From DATHAP01 sp963762865 (GTDB taxonomy: Bacteria > Actinomycetota > Actinomycetes > JACCUZ01): 64,000 nucleotides of DNA. The stretch is from positions 1 to 64,000 of the forward strand of contig CAVXNC010000009.1 in assembly GCA_963762865.1 (NCBI GenBank). The letters are read 5' to 3'. How positions within the stretch are numbered: the stretch's first letter is position 1; every line of letters begins with the position of its first letter. Position numbers and translations under genes: made by a program. A model generated the notes under the pieces. It searched no databases and was not told the origin of the DNA. It saw only the letters and a program-made list of their open reading frames with translations. This document shows, one piece after another, positions 38,671 through 47,784 of the stretch.

Positions 38671-41169
38671 TCAGGCCTTCACCTTGGTGTTGGTCGGGTC
38701 GTAGAGCGGCCGCAGCGACGCGGTCGCCGGCCACAGCTTCCCGGCCACCTCGACCTCCCACTCGGCGCCCTCGATCCAGTCCTTGGTGACCGCCTCGGCA
38801 CCCGCGCCCACGGTCTCCCCGCCGCCGGACCCGACCATCGCCAACCCGACCGCGCCGCCGAGCGTGTGACCGTAGGACGCCGCGCGCACGTAGCCGACCG
38901 GCTTGCCGTCCCGCAGCACCGGCTCGGCGTGGAAGAGCAGCGGCTCGGGGTCGCTCATCAGCACCTGCACGAGGCGACGGGTCAGCGGACCGGCGGCCTT
39001 CTGCGCCTCGACCGCCGCGCGGCCGATGAAGTCGTGCCCGAGGTCGACCGCGAAGCCCAGCCCGGCCTCGAGCACCGTGTCGGTGTTGTCGATGTCGTGG
39101 CCGTAGTCGCGGTAGCCCTTCTCCATCCGCAGCGACGCGAGCGACTTCAGCCCGGCGTGCCGCAGCCCCACCGACTCCCCCGCCGCGACCAGCCGGTCGT
39201 AGACATGGGTCGCCTGCTCCACCGGGATGTAGAGCTCGTAGCCCAGCTCGCCGAGGTAGGTGATCCGCACGCACAGCACCCGCGCGAAGCCGATGTCGAT
39301 CGAGCGCGCAGTGCGGAAGGGGAACGCCTCGTTGGACAGGTCCGCGGTCGTCAGCAGCTGCAGCAGCTCGCGGGACCGCGGGCCCTGCACGTTGAGCTGC
39401 GCGAAGCCCGAGGTCATGTCCGTCACGAAAGCGTGCTGGTCGCCGACGTGCCGGCGCATCCACGTCTCGGCGTGCCGGTGCGCGGTGTCCGAGGCGACGA
39501 CCCAGTACCGCTCGTCGTCGAGCTTGGTGACGGTGAGGTCGGCTTCCAGCGTGCCGCCCTCGTTCAGCCACTGCGTGTACGTGATCACACCGCTGTCGCC
39601 GTCGACCGCGTTGGCGCTCAGCCGTGACAGCAGGGCGCCGGCGTCCCTGCCCTGCACGAGGAACTTCGACATGAACGACATGTCCATGCAGATGACGCCC
39701 TCGCGCGCGGCCCGGTGCTCGGCTGCCCAGAAGTCGAACCACCGCGGCCGGCCCCAGGTCAGCGGGCCCGGGTCGGGCGGGACCTGACCCGAGGGCTCGT
39801 ACCAGTCGGCGCCCTCCCAGCCGGACACGTCGCGGAAGTACGCACCCCGCGCCGCCAGCCGGTCGTGGAAGGCCGACGTCTTCGCGCCACGAGCCGTCTG
39901 CATCGACCGCGTCGGGTAGTGGCACTGGTAGACCATCCCCAGCGACTCGACGGTGCGGGTCGCGCGGTACTCCGGGTTTGCCTGGTAGGTGTGCAGCCGG
40001 TCGATGTTCATCCCGGTGATGTCGACGTCGGGGCGGCCGTCGACGACCCAGTGCGCCATCGTCCGGCCGAGGCCGCCGCCGGTCAGGATGCCGATGGAGT
40101 TCAGGCCGGCGCAGACGAAGTAGTTGCGCAGCTCCGGCGCCTCGCCGACCACCGGCTGCAGGTCCGGTGTGAAGGACTCCGGCCCGCAGAAGAACTTCCG
40201 GATGCCGGCATCCGCCGTGACCGGGACCCGGCCCATCGCGGCCTCGAGGTAAGGACCCATCCGGTCCCAGTCCGGCGGCAGCTCGCCGAAGGAGAAGTCG
40301 GGCGGGATCCCGTCGACCTTCCACGGCGCGCACACCGCCTCGAAGAGCCCGAGCATCAGCCCGCCGCCCTCCTCGCGGAAGTAGCCGTAGCGGCCCGGGT
40401 CCTCCAGCACCGGCCAGTCGCCGGACACGCCCTCGATCGGCTCGGTCAGCAGGTAGTAGTGCTCGGCCGCCTGCAGCGGCACGTTGACCCCGTGGCGCTG
40501 GCCGAGCTGGCGGGCCCACATGCCCGCGCAGTTCACCACGACCTCGCACTCGATCTCATGCGTCGATCCGACCGAGTCACCTCCGGACGTACGCACACCG
40601 GTGACCGCACCGCGCGCCGTCAGCACGTCGGTCACCGACACGCCTTCCACGACGCGCGCCCCGGCCTGCCGGGCGCCCTTGGCGAGGGACATCGTCGCGT
40701 CGACGGGGTTGGCGCGGCCGTCCTCGGCGACGTAGAACCCGGCGAGCAGGTCGTCGGTGCGTGCGATCGGGAACAGCTCACCGATCTCGCGCGGCGAGAT
40801 CTCCTGCACGTCGATGCCGCAGAGCCGGTTGAACGCCGACACCCGGCGGTACTCCTCGAGCCGGTCCTGGTCGCCGGCCACCTCGATGAAGCCGACCGGC
40901 TTGAAGCCCGTCGACAGCCCGGTCTCCGCCTCCAGCCGTGCGTAGAGGTCGCGGGTGTACTTCCGCAGCTCGGTCGACGTCTCCGACGTCGAGCCGAAGG
41001 TCACCATCAGCCCGGCGGCGTGCCAGGTGGTCCCGGAGGTGAGGCGGTCGCGCTCCAGCAGGAGCACGTCCTCGCCGAGGTGGGCGAGGTGGTAGGCGAC
41101 AGAGGTCCCGATGACGCCGCCGCCGATGACGACGACGCGCGCCCGGGCGGGCAGCTCGGCAGGAGACAC
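38671..41169 (-). CDS. FAD-dependent oxidoreductase with GcvT domain (dimethylglycine/sarcosine dehydrogenase-like)
   Basis: 832 residues, GTG start 41169. N-terminal FAD domain: VVVIGGGVIGTSVAYHLAHL (GxGxxG) and LTSGTTWHAAGLM, where the His matches the covalent-FAD His of dimethylglycine and sarcosine dehydrogenases. A linker FAO-type domain (~residues 370-430) is followed by a folate-binding GcvT domain (~430-720, e.g. EGVICMDMSFMSKFLVQGRD, LGELGYELYIPVEQATHVYD, SLRMEKGYRDYGHDIDN) and a GcvT C-terminal barrel. Such enzymes demethylate N-methyl amines or betaine products, passing the methyl group to tetrahydrofolate. It appears to be a single transcription unit. Confidence 0.88.
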   Translation of the reverse strand: MSPAELPARARVVVIGGGVIGTSVAYHLAHLGEDVLLLERDRLTSGTTWHAAGLMVTFGSTSETSTELRKYTRDLYARLEAETGLSTGFKPVGFIEVAGDQDRLEEYRRVSAFNRLCGIDVQEISPREIGELFPIARTDDLLAGFYVAEDGRANPVDATMSLAKGARQAGARVVEGVSVTDVLTARGAVTGVRTSGGDSVGSTHEIECEVVVNCAGMWARQLGQRHGVNVPLQAAEHYYLLTEPIEGVSGDWPVLEDPGRYGYFREEGGGLMLGLFEAVCAPWKVDGIPPDFSFGELPPDWDRMGPYLEAAMGRVPVTADAGIRKFFCGPESFTPDLQPVVGEAPELRNYFVCAGLNSIGILTGGGLGRTMAHWVVDGRPDVDITGMNIDRLHTYQANPEYRATRTVESLGMVYQCHYPTRSMQTARGAKTSAFHDRLAARGAYFRDVSGWEGADWYEPSGQVPPDPGPLTWGRPRWFDFWAAEHRAAREGVICMDMSFMSKFLVQGRDAGALLSRLSANAVDGDSGVITYTQWLNEGGTLEADLTVTKLDDERYWVVASDTAHRHAETWMRRHVGDQHAFVTDMTSGFAQLNVQGPRSRELLQLLTTADLSNEAFPFRTARSIDIGFARVLCVRITYLGELGYELYIPVEQATHVYDRLVAAGESVGLRHAGLKSLASLRMEKGYRDYGHDIDNTDTVLEAGLGFAVDLGHDFIGRAAVEAQKAAGPLTRRLVQVLMSDPEPLLFHAEPVLRDGKPVGYVRAASYGHTLGGAVGLAMVGSGGGETVGAGAEAVTKDWIEGAEWEVEVAGKLWPATASLRPLYDPTNTKVKA

Positions 41170-41191
41170 GCCGCGAGCCTAGTGTCGACGG

Positions 41192-41947
41192 ATGCTGAGC
41201 ATGCACACCGCGGCCGAGCGCCCCGACCTGTGGGAGCGCGGCATCGAGTCGGCCGACGTCTGGCCCGAGTACAACCTGCACGGCGATGTCCTCAACCAGT
41301 GGTGGGGGCTGCTCGACGAGGAGCTGCCCGAGCTGCAGTTCGTCCTGCACGACGACGAGACCGACACGGTCGTCGCCGAAGGGCACACCGGCGCGTTCGT
41401 CTGGGACGGCGACGACGCCACGCTGCCGCCCGGGATCGACCGGGCGATCGAGACGATCTTCCGCGAGCGACGCGCGGGCGCCCCGGTCAACACCCTGTGC
41501 GCGCTGGCCGCCGAGTCACCGCGCAACGGCCGCCGCCGCGGGCTCGCCGTCGAGATCCTCGGCGGGATGCGCACCATCGCCGAGCGGCACGGCCTGCGCC
41601 ACCTGGTCGCGCCGGTCCGGCCGTCGTGGAAGGAGCGCTACCCCGTCACCCCGATCGAGGAGTACGTCCGCTGGCGCCGCCCCGACGGCGAGCTCGTGGA
41701 CCCGTGGATGCGAGTCCACGAGCGGCTGGGTGCCCGGGTGTCGACCCCGCTGCCCGAGTCGCTGCTGATCACCGGGTCGGTCCTGGAGTGGGAGTCCTGG
41801 ACCGGGCTGCCGCTGCCGGCCAGCGGGGACTTCGTCTTCCCGGAAGGCCTCGCGCCGCTGCACGTCGACCTCGACGCCGACCGGGCGACGTACTGGGAGC
41901 CGAACGTCTGGATGGTGCACCCCGACATCGAGGGCGGCGACCGCTAG
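41192..41947 (+). CDS. GNAT-like acetyltransferase, divergent
   Basis: 251 residues, ATG 41192 (ATG 41201 also possible), divergent from the flavoprotein gene with a 22-base gap. Features compatible with a GNAT-fold hydrolase/transferase: LQFVLHDDETDTVVAEGHTG (strand and turn), RRGLAVEILGGMRTIAERHG (the R-x-x-G-x-A-type acetyl-CoA helix), HLVAPVRPSWKERYPVTPIE and MRVHERLGARVSTPLPESLL. Proteins of this kind are annotated as N-acetyltransferases or as transferases of unknown substrate. The last 4 bases overlap the convergent acylase gene. Confidence 0.65.
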   Translation: MLSMHTAAERPDLWERGIESADVWPEYNLHGDVLNQWWGLLDEELPELQFVLHDDETDTVVAEGHTGAFVWDGDDATLPPGIDRAIETIFRERRAGAPVNTLCALAAESPRNGRRRGLAVEILGGMRTIAERHGLRHLVAPVRPSWKERYPVTPIEEYVRWRRPDGELVDPWMRVHERLGARVSTPLPESLLITGSVLEWESWTGLPLPASGDFVFPEGLAPLHVDLDADRATYWEPNVWMVHPDIEGGDR

Positions 41948-44463
41948 GGCCGCAGCGTCAGGGTGTCCTCCGCCGCGTCAGCGGTGGCCGTCCGCGAGAA
42001 CGGCCACGGCGTCGTACGCCCGCGCCGCCAGAGGCTCACCTGGTCGGTGTAGTTGGGGTGCCACGCGTGGCCGCTGGCGCCGGTCAGGTTGACCCAGCGG
42101 GAGGCGTCCAGGTCCGCGAGGTCGATCACCATCCGCATCGACGGCACCCAGTCGGTCTCGTAGCCCTCGTCGGCCGACCAGCCGGTCGCGTCGACCGTCG
42201 CATCGCCGCCACCGACGTCGACCGTGCCGTGGTTGACCAGCCACTCGATCGGCGCGACCCCGGACTGCCCGAACGTCTCGGACTCCAGCGGCAGCGCGTG
42301 CAGCTCGCCCCACCGCCAGCCGTCGGGGTCGTCGCCGAGCCGGTCGACGAGGTCGTCGTAGGCGTCCTGCATCGCCGTGGACAGGACCTGGTCGCGGAAC
42401 TCCTGCCGGGGAGTGTCGATGTCGTCCCACCACGGGCTGTCCGGTGTGGCCAGCAGCCCGGTGACGACCTGGTACCAGCGGCCGCCGCCGTCCGGCCACT
42501 GCGACTTCGGCAGCTCGTCGTGGAAGGTCAGCGCCAGCAGGTGCCGCCAGACCGCGTTGAAGTAGGCCGCACCTGCGGAGTCGGGGCCCTGTCGCCCGTC
42601 CCAGTGGCGGAGCAGGTCGACCCCCGGCCGGATGCGTTGCGGCACCTCGGTGCGCAGCAGCGCCGGCAGCAGCGCGGGCGCCAGGTTGTTGCGGGTGTCG
42701 CGCTGCACCGCCATCAGGTCCTCGGCCGTGACACCGCCGCGGGCGACCAGCGCCTCGAGCCGCGACCGGATCCGCGCCGCGCGGTAGCCCGCGTCCCAGT
42801 CGTCGGTGAGGAAGACCGGGGAGTCCGCCGGCACGACGGCGTTGTTGGCGGTGACGATGAAGCCGTCGCCGGGGTCGAGCACCCGCGGCAGGTCGTCGAA
42901 GTCGGCGAAGCCGGTCCACTCCTGCTTGCCGGTCCAGCCCTGCGCCGGCCACCGCCCGTCGTAGCCCTTGCGCACCGGCACCCGCCCGGGCGCCTGGTAG
43001 CCGATGTGCCCGGCGGTGTCGGCGTAGACGATGTTCTGCGCCGGCACCTCGAAGAGGCTGGCCGCCGCGCGCAGGTCGTCCCAGCCGGCGGCCCGGTTGA
43101 TGGCGAAGACCGCGTCCATCGTGCGGCCGGGGGTGAGGGCGGTCCACTCGATCGCGACCGCGTAGCCGCTCCCTTCGGCGTCAGCGATGCGCCGGTAGCC
43201 CTTGTTCACGTCCGAGATCAGCGGCCCGTGACGCGTCGAGCGGATGCGCAGCCGCCGCGGTTCCTCCCCTGCCACCTTGATGGTCTCCACCCGGACGTCG
43301 AGGTCGACCCGCTTGCCCTCGTACCGGTAGGTGTCGCCGTCGACCTTCTCCAGCACGATGTCGGCGACGTCGGGAGCCAGGTTGGTGAAGCCCCACGCGA
43401 CGTCGGCGTTGTGCCCGATCACGACACCCGGCACCCCGGAGAAGGTGAACCCGGCGACGTCGAAGGGGCACGCCGCGCTGACCGTGCGGCAGTGCAGCCC
43501 CATCTGCGACCAGATGGACGGCAGCGCCGGCCCGAGGTGCGGGTCGTTGGCCAGCAGCGGCTTGCCGGAGCGGGTGTGGTCGCCGGAGACCACCCACGAG
43601 TTCGAGCCGAGGCCGGACCCGTGCGGGCCGAGCAGCGTCGGCAGCGCCTCGACCCGGCGGGCTGCGCGCCGCAGCACGGCCGACGAGCCGCGCGGGAGGG
43701 CGCTCGCCGCGTTCTCCTCGGTGGCATCGGTCGCGTCGGACGCGTTTCCGGCGTCGCTCGGGTCGGCCGCGTCGTCGACGATCACCGGGTGCTCGTCGTA
43801 GGGGTACGCCGGGAAGAGCTGCTCGACCTGGTCGCGCGGCAGCGTCTCGGCGAGCCGGGCGCGGCTGAACTCCTCGTCGAGGTTGCTCCGCAGGTCCCAG
43901 GCCATCGCCTTGAGCCAGGACACCGAGTCGACCGGCGTCCAGCGCGCCACCCGGTAGGGCCGGTTGGTCAGCGCGAGGATCCCGTGCTCGACGCTGAGCT
44001 CCGAGCCCGACCGTCCCTCGAGCCAGGCGTTGACCCCGTCGGCGTAGGCCTGCAGCCAGGACACGGTCTGCGGGTCGAGCAGCGCGAGCTCCTCCCGGGC
44101 GACGCGACGCCAGCCAAGGGTCCGGACGAACTCGTCGGTGTCCACCTGGTCGGGTCCGAAGAGCTCCGCGAGCCGCCCGGCCGTGACGTGCCGCCGGAAG
44201 TCCATCTCCCAGAACCGGTCCTGCGCGTGCACGTAGCCCTGCGCCCGGAAGAGGTCCTCGGCGGTGTCGGCCCAGATCTGCGGCACGCCGTGGGTGTCAC
44301 GCTGCACGCTGACCGGCGCGCCCAGGCCGCGCAGCTCGGCACTGCCGGAGAGCTGCGGGAACGACCGGCGGACGGTGAACGACACGAAGGCACCGGCCGC
44401 CAGCGCGAGCACCAGGAGCAGGACGAGCAGCCCGACGGCGACGCGACGCAGCACCCGACTCAC
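41944..44463 (-). CDS. Penicillin acylase family (Ntn) amidohydrolase
   Basis: 839 residues, GTG start 44463. The N-terminal segment RRVAVGLLVLLLVLALAAGA is an uncleaved anchor or signal, so it acts outside the membrane. Alpha-chain region VSVQRDTHGVPQIWADTAED and GYVHAQDRFWEMDFRRHVTA; the beta-chain nucleophile is the Ser after Asn in GLGSNSWVVSGDHTRSGKPL, with LLANDPHLG and PGVVIGHNADVAWGFTN following. Self-cleavage before this Ser is typical. The family includes beta-lactam acylases and quorum-signal (AHL) acylases; substrate unknown. A Asp/Ala-rich insert (DDAADPSDAGNASDATDATE) marks the likely linker peptide. Confidence 0.9.
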   Translation of the reverse strand: MSRVLRRVAVGLLVLLLVLALAAGAFVSFTVRRSFPQLSGSAELRGLGAPVSVQRDTHGVPQIWADTAEDLFRAQGYVHAQDRFWEMDFRRHVTAGRLAELFGPDQVDTDEFVRTLGWRRVAREELALLDPQTVSWLQAYADGVNAWLEGRSGSELSVEHGILALTNRPYRVARWTPVDSVSWLKAMAWDLRSNLDEEFSRARLAETLPRDQVEQLFPAYPYDEHPVIVDDAADPSDAGNASDATDATEENAASALPRGSSAVLRRAARRVEALPTLLGPHGSGLGSNSWVVSGDHTRSGKPLLANDPHLGPALPSIWSQMGLHCRTVSAACPFDVAGFTFSGVPGVVIGHNADVAWGFTNLAPDVADIVLEKVDGDTYRYEGKRVDLDVRVETIKVAGEEPRRLRIRSTRHGPLISDVNKGYRRIADAEGSGYAVAIEWTALTPGRTMDAVFAINRAAGWDDLRAAASLFEVPAQNIVYADTAGHIGYQAPGRVPVRKGYDGRWPAQGWTGKQEWTGFADFDDLPRVLDPGDGFIVTANNAVVPADSPVFLTDDWDAGYRAARIRSRLEALVARGGVTAEDLMAVQRDTRNNLAPALLPALLRTEVPQRIRPGVDLLRHWDGRQGPDSAGAAYFNAVWRHLLALTFHDELPKSQWPDGGGRWYQVVTGLLATPDSPWWDDIDTPRQEFRDQVLSTAMQDAYDDLVDRLGDDPDGWRWGELHALPLESETFGQSGVAPIEWLVNHGTVDVGGGDATVDATGWSADEGYETDWVPSMRMVIDLADLDASRWVNLTGASGHAWHPNYTDQVSLWRRGRTTPWPFSRTATADAAEDTLTLRP

Positions 44464-44484
44464 GGACGCGACCCTAGGGCCGCG

Positions 44485-45264
44485 TCACCCGCGGCCGGCC
44501 AGCCGGTCCGCCGCCTCCAGCAGGCTGGGGAGCATCTCGGCGATCGCGTCGGGAGTGACGCGTCCCGCCGGGCCGGAGACCGACAGCGCCGCGGCCGGCC
44601 GGTTGGGCACGGCCACCGCGACGCAGCGCACGCCGGCCTCCTGCTCGCCGTCGTCGACGGCGTGGCCGGTCGCGCGCACCGACACGAGCTCGTCGAGCAG
44701 CCCGTCGACGTCGGTGATGCTGCGCGCGGTCATCGCCGGCATGCCGGCGCGCTCCACCATGCCGCGCACCTCGTCCTCCGGCAGCTGCGCCAGCATCGCC
44801 TTGCCCACGCCGGTGCAGTGCGCGTAGACCCGGCGACCCACCTCGGTGAACATCCGCACCGTGTGCCGCGAGGACGGCACCTGCGCGACGTAGACGACCA
44901 TGTCGCCGTCGAGCATGGCCAGGTTGGCGGTCTCCCCGGTCGACTCGGCGAGCGTCAGCAGGTGCGGCCCGGCCCAGGCCTCGACCGTTCGTGACGCACT
45001 CTCGCCGAGGCCGATCAGCCGCGGGCCGAGCGCGTAGCGCCGCGAGGGCAGCTGCAGCACGTAGCCCGACGAGACCAGCGTGCGCACGATCCGGTGGATC
45101 GTCGGCACCGGCAGGCCCGAGGCCGCCGCCAGCTGGCTGAGCGCCACCTCTCCCCCGGCATCGGCCATCAGCTCGAGCAGCTCGAAGGCGCGGTCCAGCG
45201 ACTGCACGCCACCAGTACGGGTCGCGCGTCCGGCCCGCTCCTCCCGCTGGCTGGGCACCGACAT
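44485..45264 (-). CDS. IclR-family transcriptional regulator
   Basis: 259 residues. N-terminal winged helix (residues ~18-85: GGVQSLDRAFELLELMADAG, LSQLAAASGLPVPTIHRIVR), followed by the IclR effector domain (VYVAQVPSSRHTVRMFTEVG, AHCTGVGKAMLAQLPEDEV). Its ATG overlaps the stop of the enoyl-CoA hydratase gene (ATGA), so it is the last gene of the operon it probably controls. The perfect TTCCG/CGGAA palindrome at 49295-49309, before the first gene of the operon, is its most likely operator. Confidence 0.92.
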   Translation of the reverse strand: MSVPSQREERAGRATRTGGVQSLDRAFELLELMADAGGEVALSQLAAASGLPVPTIHRIVRTLVSSGYVLQLPSRRYALGPRLIGLGESASRTVEAWAGPHLLTLAESTGETANLAMLDGDMVVYVAQVPSSRHTVRMFTEVGRRVYAHCTGVGKAMLAQLPEDEVRGMVERAGMPAMTARSITDVDGLLDELVSVRATGHAVDDGEQEAGVRCVAVAVPNRPAAALSVSGPAGRVTPDAIAEMLPSLLEAADRLAGRG

Positions 45265-46046
45265 CAGACACCCCGCCAGGTCGCGGGCGCCTTGTCGCCG
45301 AAGCCGGCCACGGCTCGCTGGAAGTCGTCGCTGCCGAACGCGTCGGCGACCAGGTCCTCGCCGATCGGGTCGTCGGGCAGCGCGGCGCGACGGAGCCGGG
45401 TGACCGCAGCCTTCGACGCGGCGATCGTCAGCGGCGCGTGCGCGAGCAGCGTGTCGACGACACCGGACAGCGTCGCGTCGAGCGCGTCGTCGTCGCAGAG
45501 CTCCGCCACGAAGCCCGCTGCCTCGGCCTCCTCGCCGGTGAGGGACCTGGCCCGGAGCAGCAGGTCGAGGGTGCGCGCCGGGCCGAGCTGGCCGACGAGC
45601 ACCGACACGCTGTTGACCGACAGGCAGTTGCCCAGCGTGCGCGCGATCGGCACCCCGAAACGCGCCGACCGGGTCGCCACCCGCAGGTCGCAGACCGCGG
45701 CCAGCGCCAGCCCGCCGCCCATGCAGTAGCCGTGCACCGCCGCCACAGTCGGGACGGTCACCTCCTCGAGCCGGTCGACCACCCGGGCGATGCGCTGCTC
45801 GTAGGCGATGCCGGCGGGGCCGTCGCGAACGTCGTGGAAGGTGCTGATGTCGGTGCCGGACACGAAGGCCTTCTCGCCGGCGCCGCGCAGGACGAGCACT
45901 CTCAGGTCGGGGTCCGCGTCGGCGGTCTCGCAGGCGGCGTGCAGCGCGTCGTACATCTCGAAGGTCATCGCGTTGTGCCGCTCAGGCCGGTTGGCGGTGA
46001 CCGTCAGCACGGGACCCGAGCGCTCGACGAGCAGGTCGTCGCTCAT
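45264..46046 (-). CDS. Enoyl-CoA hydratase/isomerase family protein
   Basis: 260-residue crotonase-fold protein: LTVTANRPERHNAMTFEMYD, the oxyanion-hole motif GEKAFVSGTDISTFHDV, and VAAVHGYCMGGGLALAAVCD; LSVNSVSVLVGQLGPARTLD follows. In hydratases the catalytic Glu pair would lie near DISTF and the following helix; here the first Glu position looks like Ser/Thr, so the exact reaction (hydration, isomerisation, thioester cleavage) is open. ATG 46046 overlaps the CoA-transferase stop by 4 bases. In this operon it should act on the CoA thioester formed by the upstream gene. Confidence 0.88.
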   Translation of the reverse strand: MSDDLLVERSGPVLTVTANRPERHNAMTFEMYDALHAACETADADPDLRVLVLRGAGEKAFVSGTDISTFHDVRDGPAGIAYEQRIARVVDRLEEVTVPTVAAVHGYCMGGGLALAAVCDLRVATRSARFGVPIARTLGNCLSVNSVSVLVGQLGPARTLDLLLRARSLTGEEAEAAGFVAELCDDDALDATLSGVVDTLLAHAPLTIAASKAAVTRLRRAALPDDPIGEDLVADAFGSDDFQRAVAGFGDKAPATWRGV

Positions 46047-47248
46047 GGCCGCCCCTCGCCGGCGGCACTGCTCGCGACCAGGGCGTCGATGCGCGCGTCG
46101 TCCAGGCCGGCCTCGCGAAGCACCTCACGAGTGTGCCCGCCGAGCCGCGGACCCGCCGCGGCGCGGGTCGGCGGCGTGCGCGAGAGCCGCATCGGGGACC
46201 CCACCTGCCGCACGTCCCCCGCAGTCGGGTGCGGCGCGTCCCAGAAGAAGTCGCGCTCGGCGAGGTGGGCGTCGCCGAAGACCTGGTCGTACGTCGCGAT
46301 CGGCGCACAGGGCACGCCGGCCGCCTCGAGCCGCGAGACCAGGTCGGCGGTCGGGTGCTGCTGGGTGCGCTCCTCGACGATCGGCAGCAGCTCGCCGCGG
46401 CCGGCCTGCCGCGCACTGGAGGTCTGGAAGCGGGGGTCGTCGACGAGCTCGTCGAGACCGAGGACGGCGCACAGGCCGGCCCAGGTCTTCGGGGTGATGG
46501 CGCCGAGCGTCAGCCAGCCGTCCGAGGTGGGCACCGCCTGGTAGGGCGCCTGCGACTGGTGCGCCGACCCGAGCGGCCCGCCGACCTCGCCGGTCGCCCA
46601 GTAGCGGCCGGCCTCCCAGACGGCCAGCGACACGGCGGACTCGAGCAGCGACACATCGACGTACTGCCCGTGCCCGCTCGTCTCGCGCTCGCGCAACGCG
46701 GCGAGGACCGCGATGGCGACGTAGAGCCCGCACGTCAGGTCCGCGACCGGCACGCCCACCTTGGCGGGCGGGCCGTCGGGGTGGCCGGTGATGCTCATCA
46801 GCCCGCCACGCGCCTGGGCCATGATGTCGAGCCCCGGGCGATCGGCGAGCGGGCCGTCCTGGCCGAACCCGGAGGCCGAGGCGTAGACCAGCCGCGGGTT
46901 GCGGGCGCTCAGGTCGTCGAAGCCGAGCCCGAGGCGGCGCATCGCGCCCGGCCGGAGGTTCTCGACCAGCACGTCGGCGTGGTCGACGAGGGCGAGGAAC
47001 GCCGCCTTGCCGTCGTCGGACTTCAGGTCGAGGGCGACCGAGCGCTTGCCGCGGTTGAGTCGGAGGAAGGGCGAGGACTCCCCCTCGACGAACGGGCCGG
47101 TGCTGCGGACCGGCTCACCGCCGTCGGGGCTCTCGACCTTGACCACGTCGGCGCCGAGGTCGGCCAGCTGCATGGCGGCGAACGGCGCTGCCATGAAGAC
47201 GCCGACCTCCAGCACCCGGACCCCGGCCAGCGAGCCACTGCCGGTCAT
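46043..47248 (-). CDS. CaiB/BaiF family (class III) CoA-transferase
   Basis: 401 residues. Class III CoA-transferase signatures: LAGVRVLEVGVFMAAPFAAM, LADLGADVVKVESPDGGEPV, FLRLNRGKRSVALDLKSDDG, ADVLVENLRPGAMRRLGLGF, LVYASASGFGQDGPLADRPG (with the catalytic Asp region DIMAQARGGLMSITG). The enzyme moves CoA between carboxylic acids. ATG 47248 overlaps the next gene upstream by 4 bases. With the carboxylate transporter and enoyl-CoA hydratase it suggests uptake, activation and hydration of an organic acid. Confidence 0.92.
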   Translation of the reverse strand: MTGSGSLAGVRVLEVGVFMAAPFAAMQLADLGADVVKVESPDGGEPVRSTGPFVEGESSPFLRLNRGKRSVALDLKSDDGKAAFLALVDHADVLVENLRPGAMRRLGLGFDDLSARNPRLVYASASGFGQDGPLADRPGLDIMAQARGGLMSITGHPDGPPAKVGVPVADLTCGLYVAIAVLAALRERETSGHGQYVDVSLLESAVSLAVWEAGRYWATGEVGGPLGSAHQSQAPYQAVPTSDGWLTLGAITPKTWAGLCAVLGLDELVDDPRFQTSSARQAGRGELLPIVEERTQQHPTADLVSRLEAAGVPCAPIATYDQVFGDAHLAERDFFWDAPHPTAGDVRQVGSPMRLSRTPPTRAAAGPRLGGHTREVLREAGLDDARIDALVASSAAGEGRP

Positions 47249-47784
47249 GTCGCACGCTGCTCGTCACGATAGGTCGCCGCCCGGGAGACGTACGAGGCGG
47301 CGCCGCTGCGCATCCGGTCGCGCTCGGCGTCGGTGACCGGGCGCTTGACCTTGGCCGGCACCCCGGCGGCCAGCGAGTCGGGCGGCACGGTCGTCCCCTC
47401 CAGCACCACCGAGCCGGCCGCGACCAGCGACCCCCTGCCGACCACCGCGCCGTTGAGCACGATGGCGCCCATGCCGATCAGGCAGTCGTCCCCGACGGTG
47501 CAGCCGTGCACCACGGCGCGGTGCCCGATCGAGACGTGCGCCCCGACCGTGACGGGGAAGTCGGGGTCCGAGTGCAGGACCGCGCCGTCCTGCACGTTGC
47601 TGTCCGGGCCGATCCGGATGGGCGCCCCGTCGCCGCGGACTATGGCGCCGAACCAGATGCTCGCCCTGGGCTCGACCGTGACGTCCCCCACCAGGGTCGC
47701 GCCCGTCGCGAGGAACGCGTCGGGCGCGACCCGGGGACTCACCCCGGTGTAGGGGACGAATCCGGTGCCTGAGTCGGTGGTCAC
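47245..47784 (-). CDS. Gamma-carbonic anhydrase-like hexapeptide-repeat protein
   Basis: 179 residues from GTG 47784, which overlaps the transporter stop by 4 bases; the frame extends to 47853 only inside the transporter. Left-handed beta-helix repeats run from APDAFLATGATLVGDVTVEP to GSLVAAGSVVLEGTTVPPDS. Three His suit the gamma-CA zinc site: in DGAVLHSDPD, VSIGHRAVVHG (two). Most such bacterial proteins have no proven anhydrase activity; in CoA operons related CaiE-like proteins are thought to assist cofactor or CoA-ligase function. It is the second gene of the operon. Confidence 0.85.
   Translation of the reverse strand: MTTDSGTGFVPYTGVSPRVAPDAFLATGATLVGDVTVEPRASIWFGAIVRGDGAPIRIGPDSNVQDGAVLHSDPDFPVTVGAHVSIGHRAVVHGCTVGDDCLIGMGAIVLNGAVVGRGSLVAAGSVVLEGTTVPPDSLAAGVPAKVKRPVTDAERDRMRSGAASYVSRAATYRDEQRAT

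Noticed and set aside
39715..44994. A 1759-codon open frame on the plus strand
   Set aside because: It is antisense to the flavoprotein, penicillin acylase and IclR genes, whose motifs are clear; it is open because of GC-rich codon bias.
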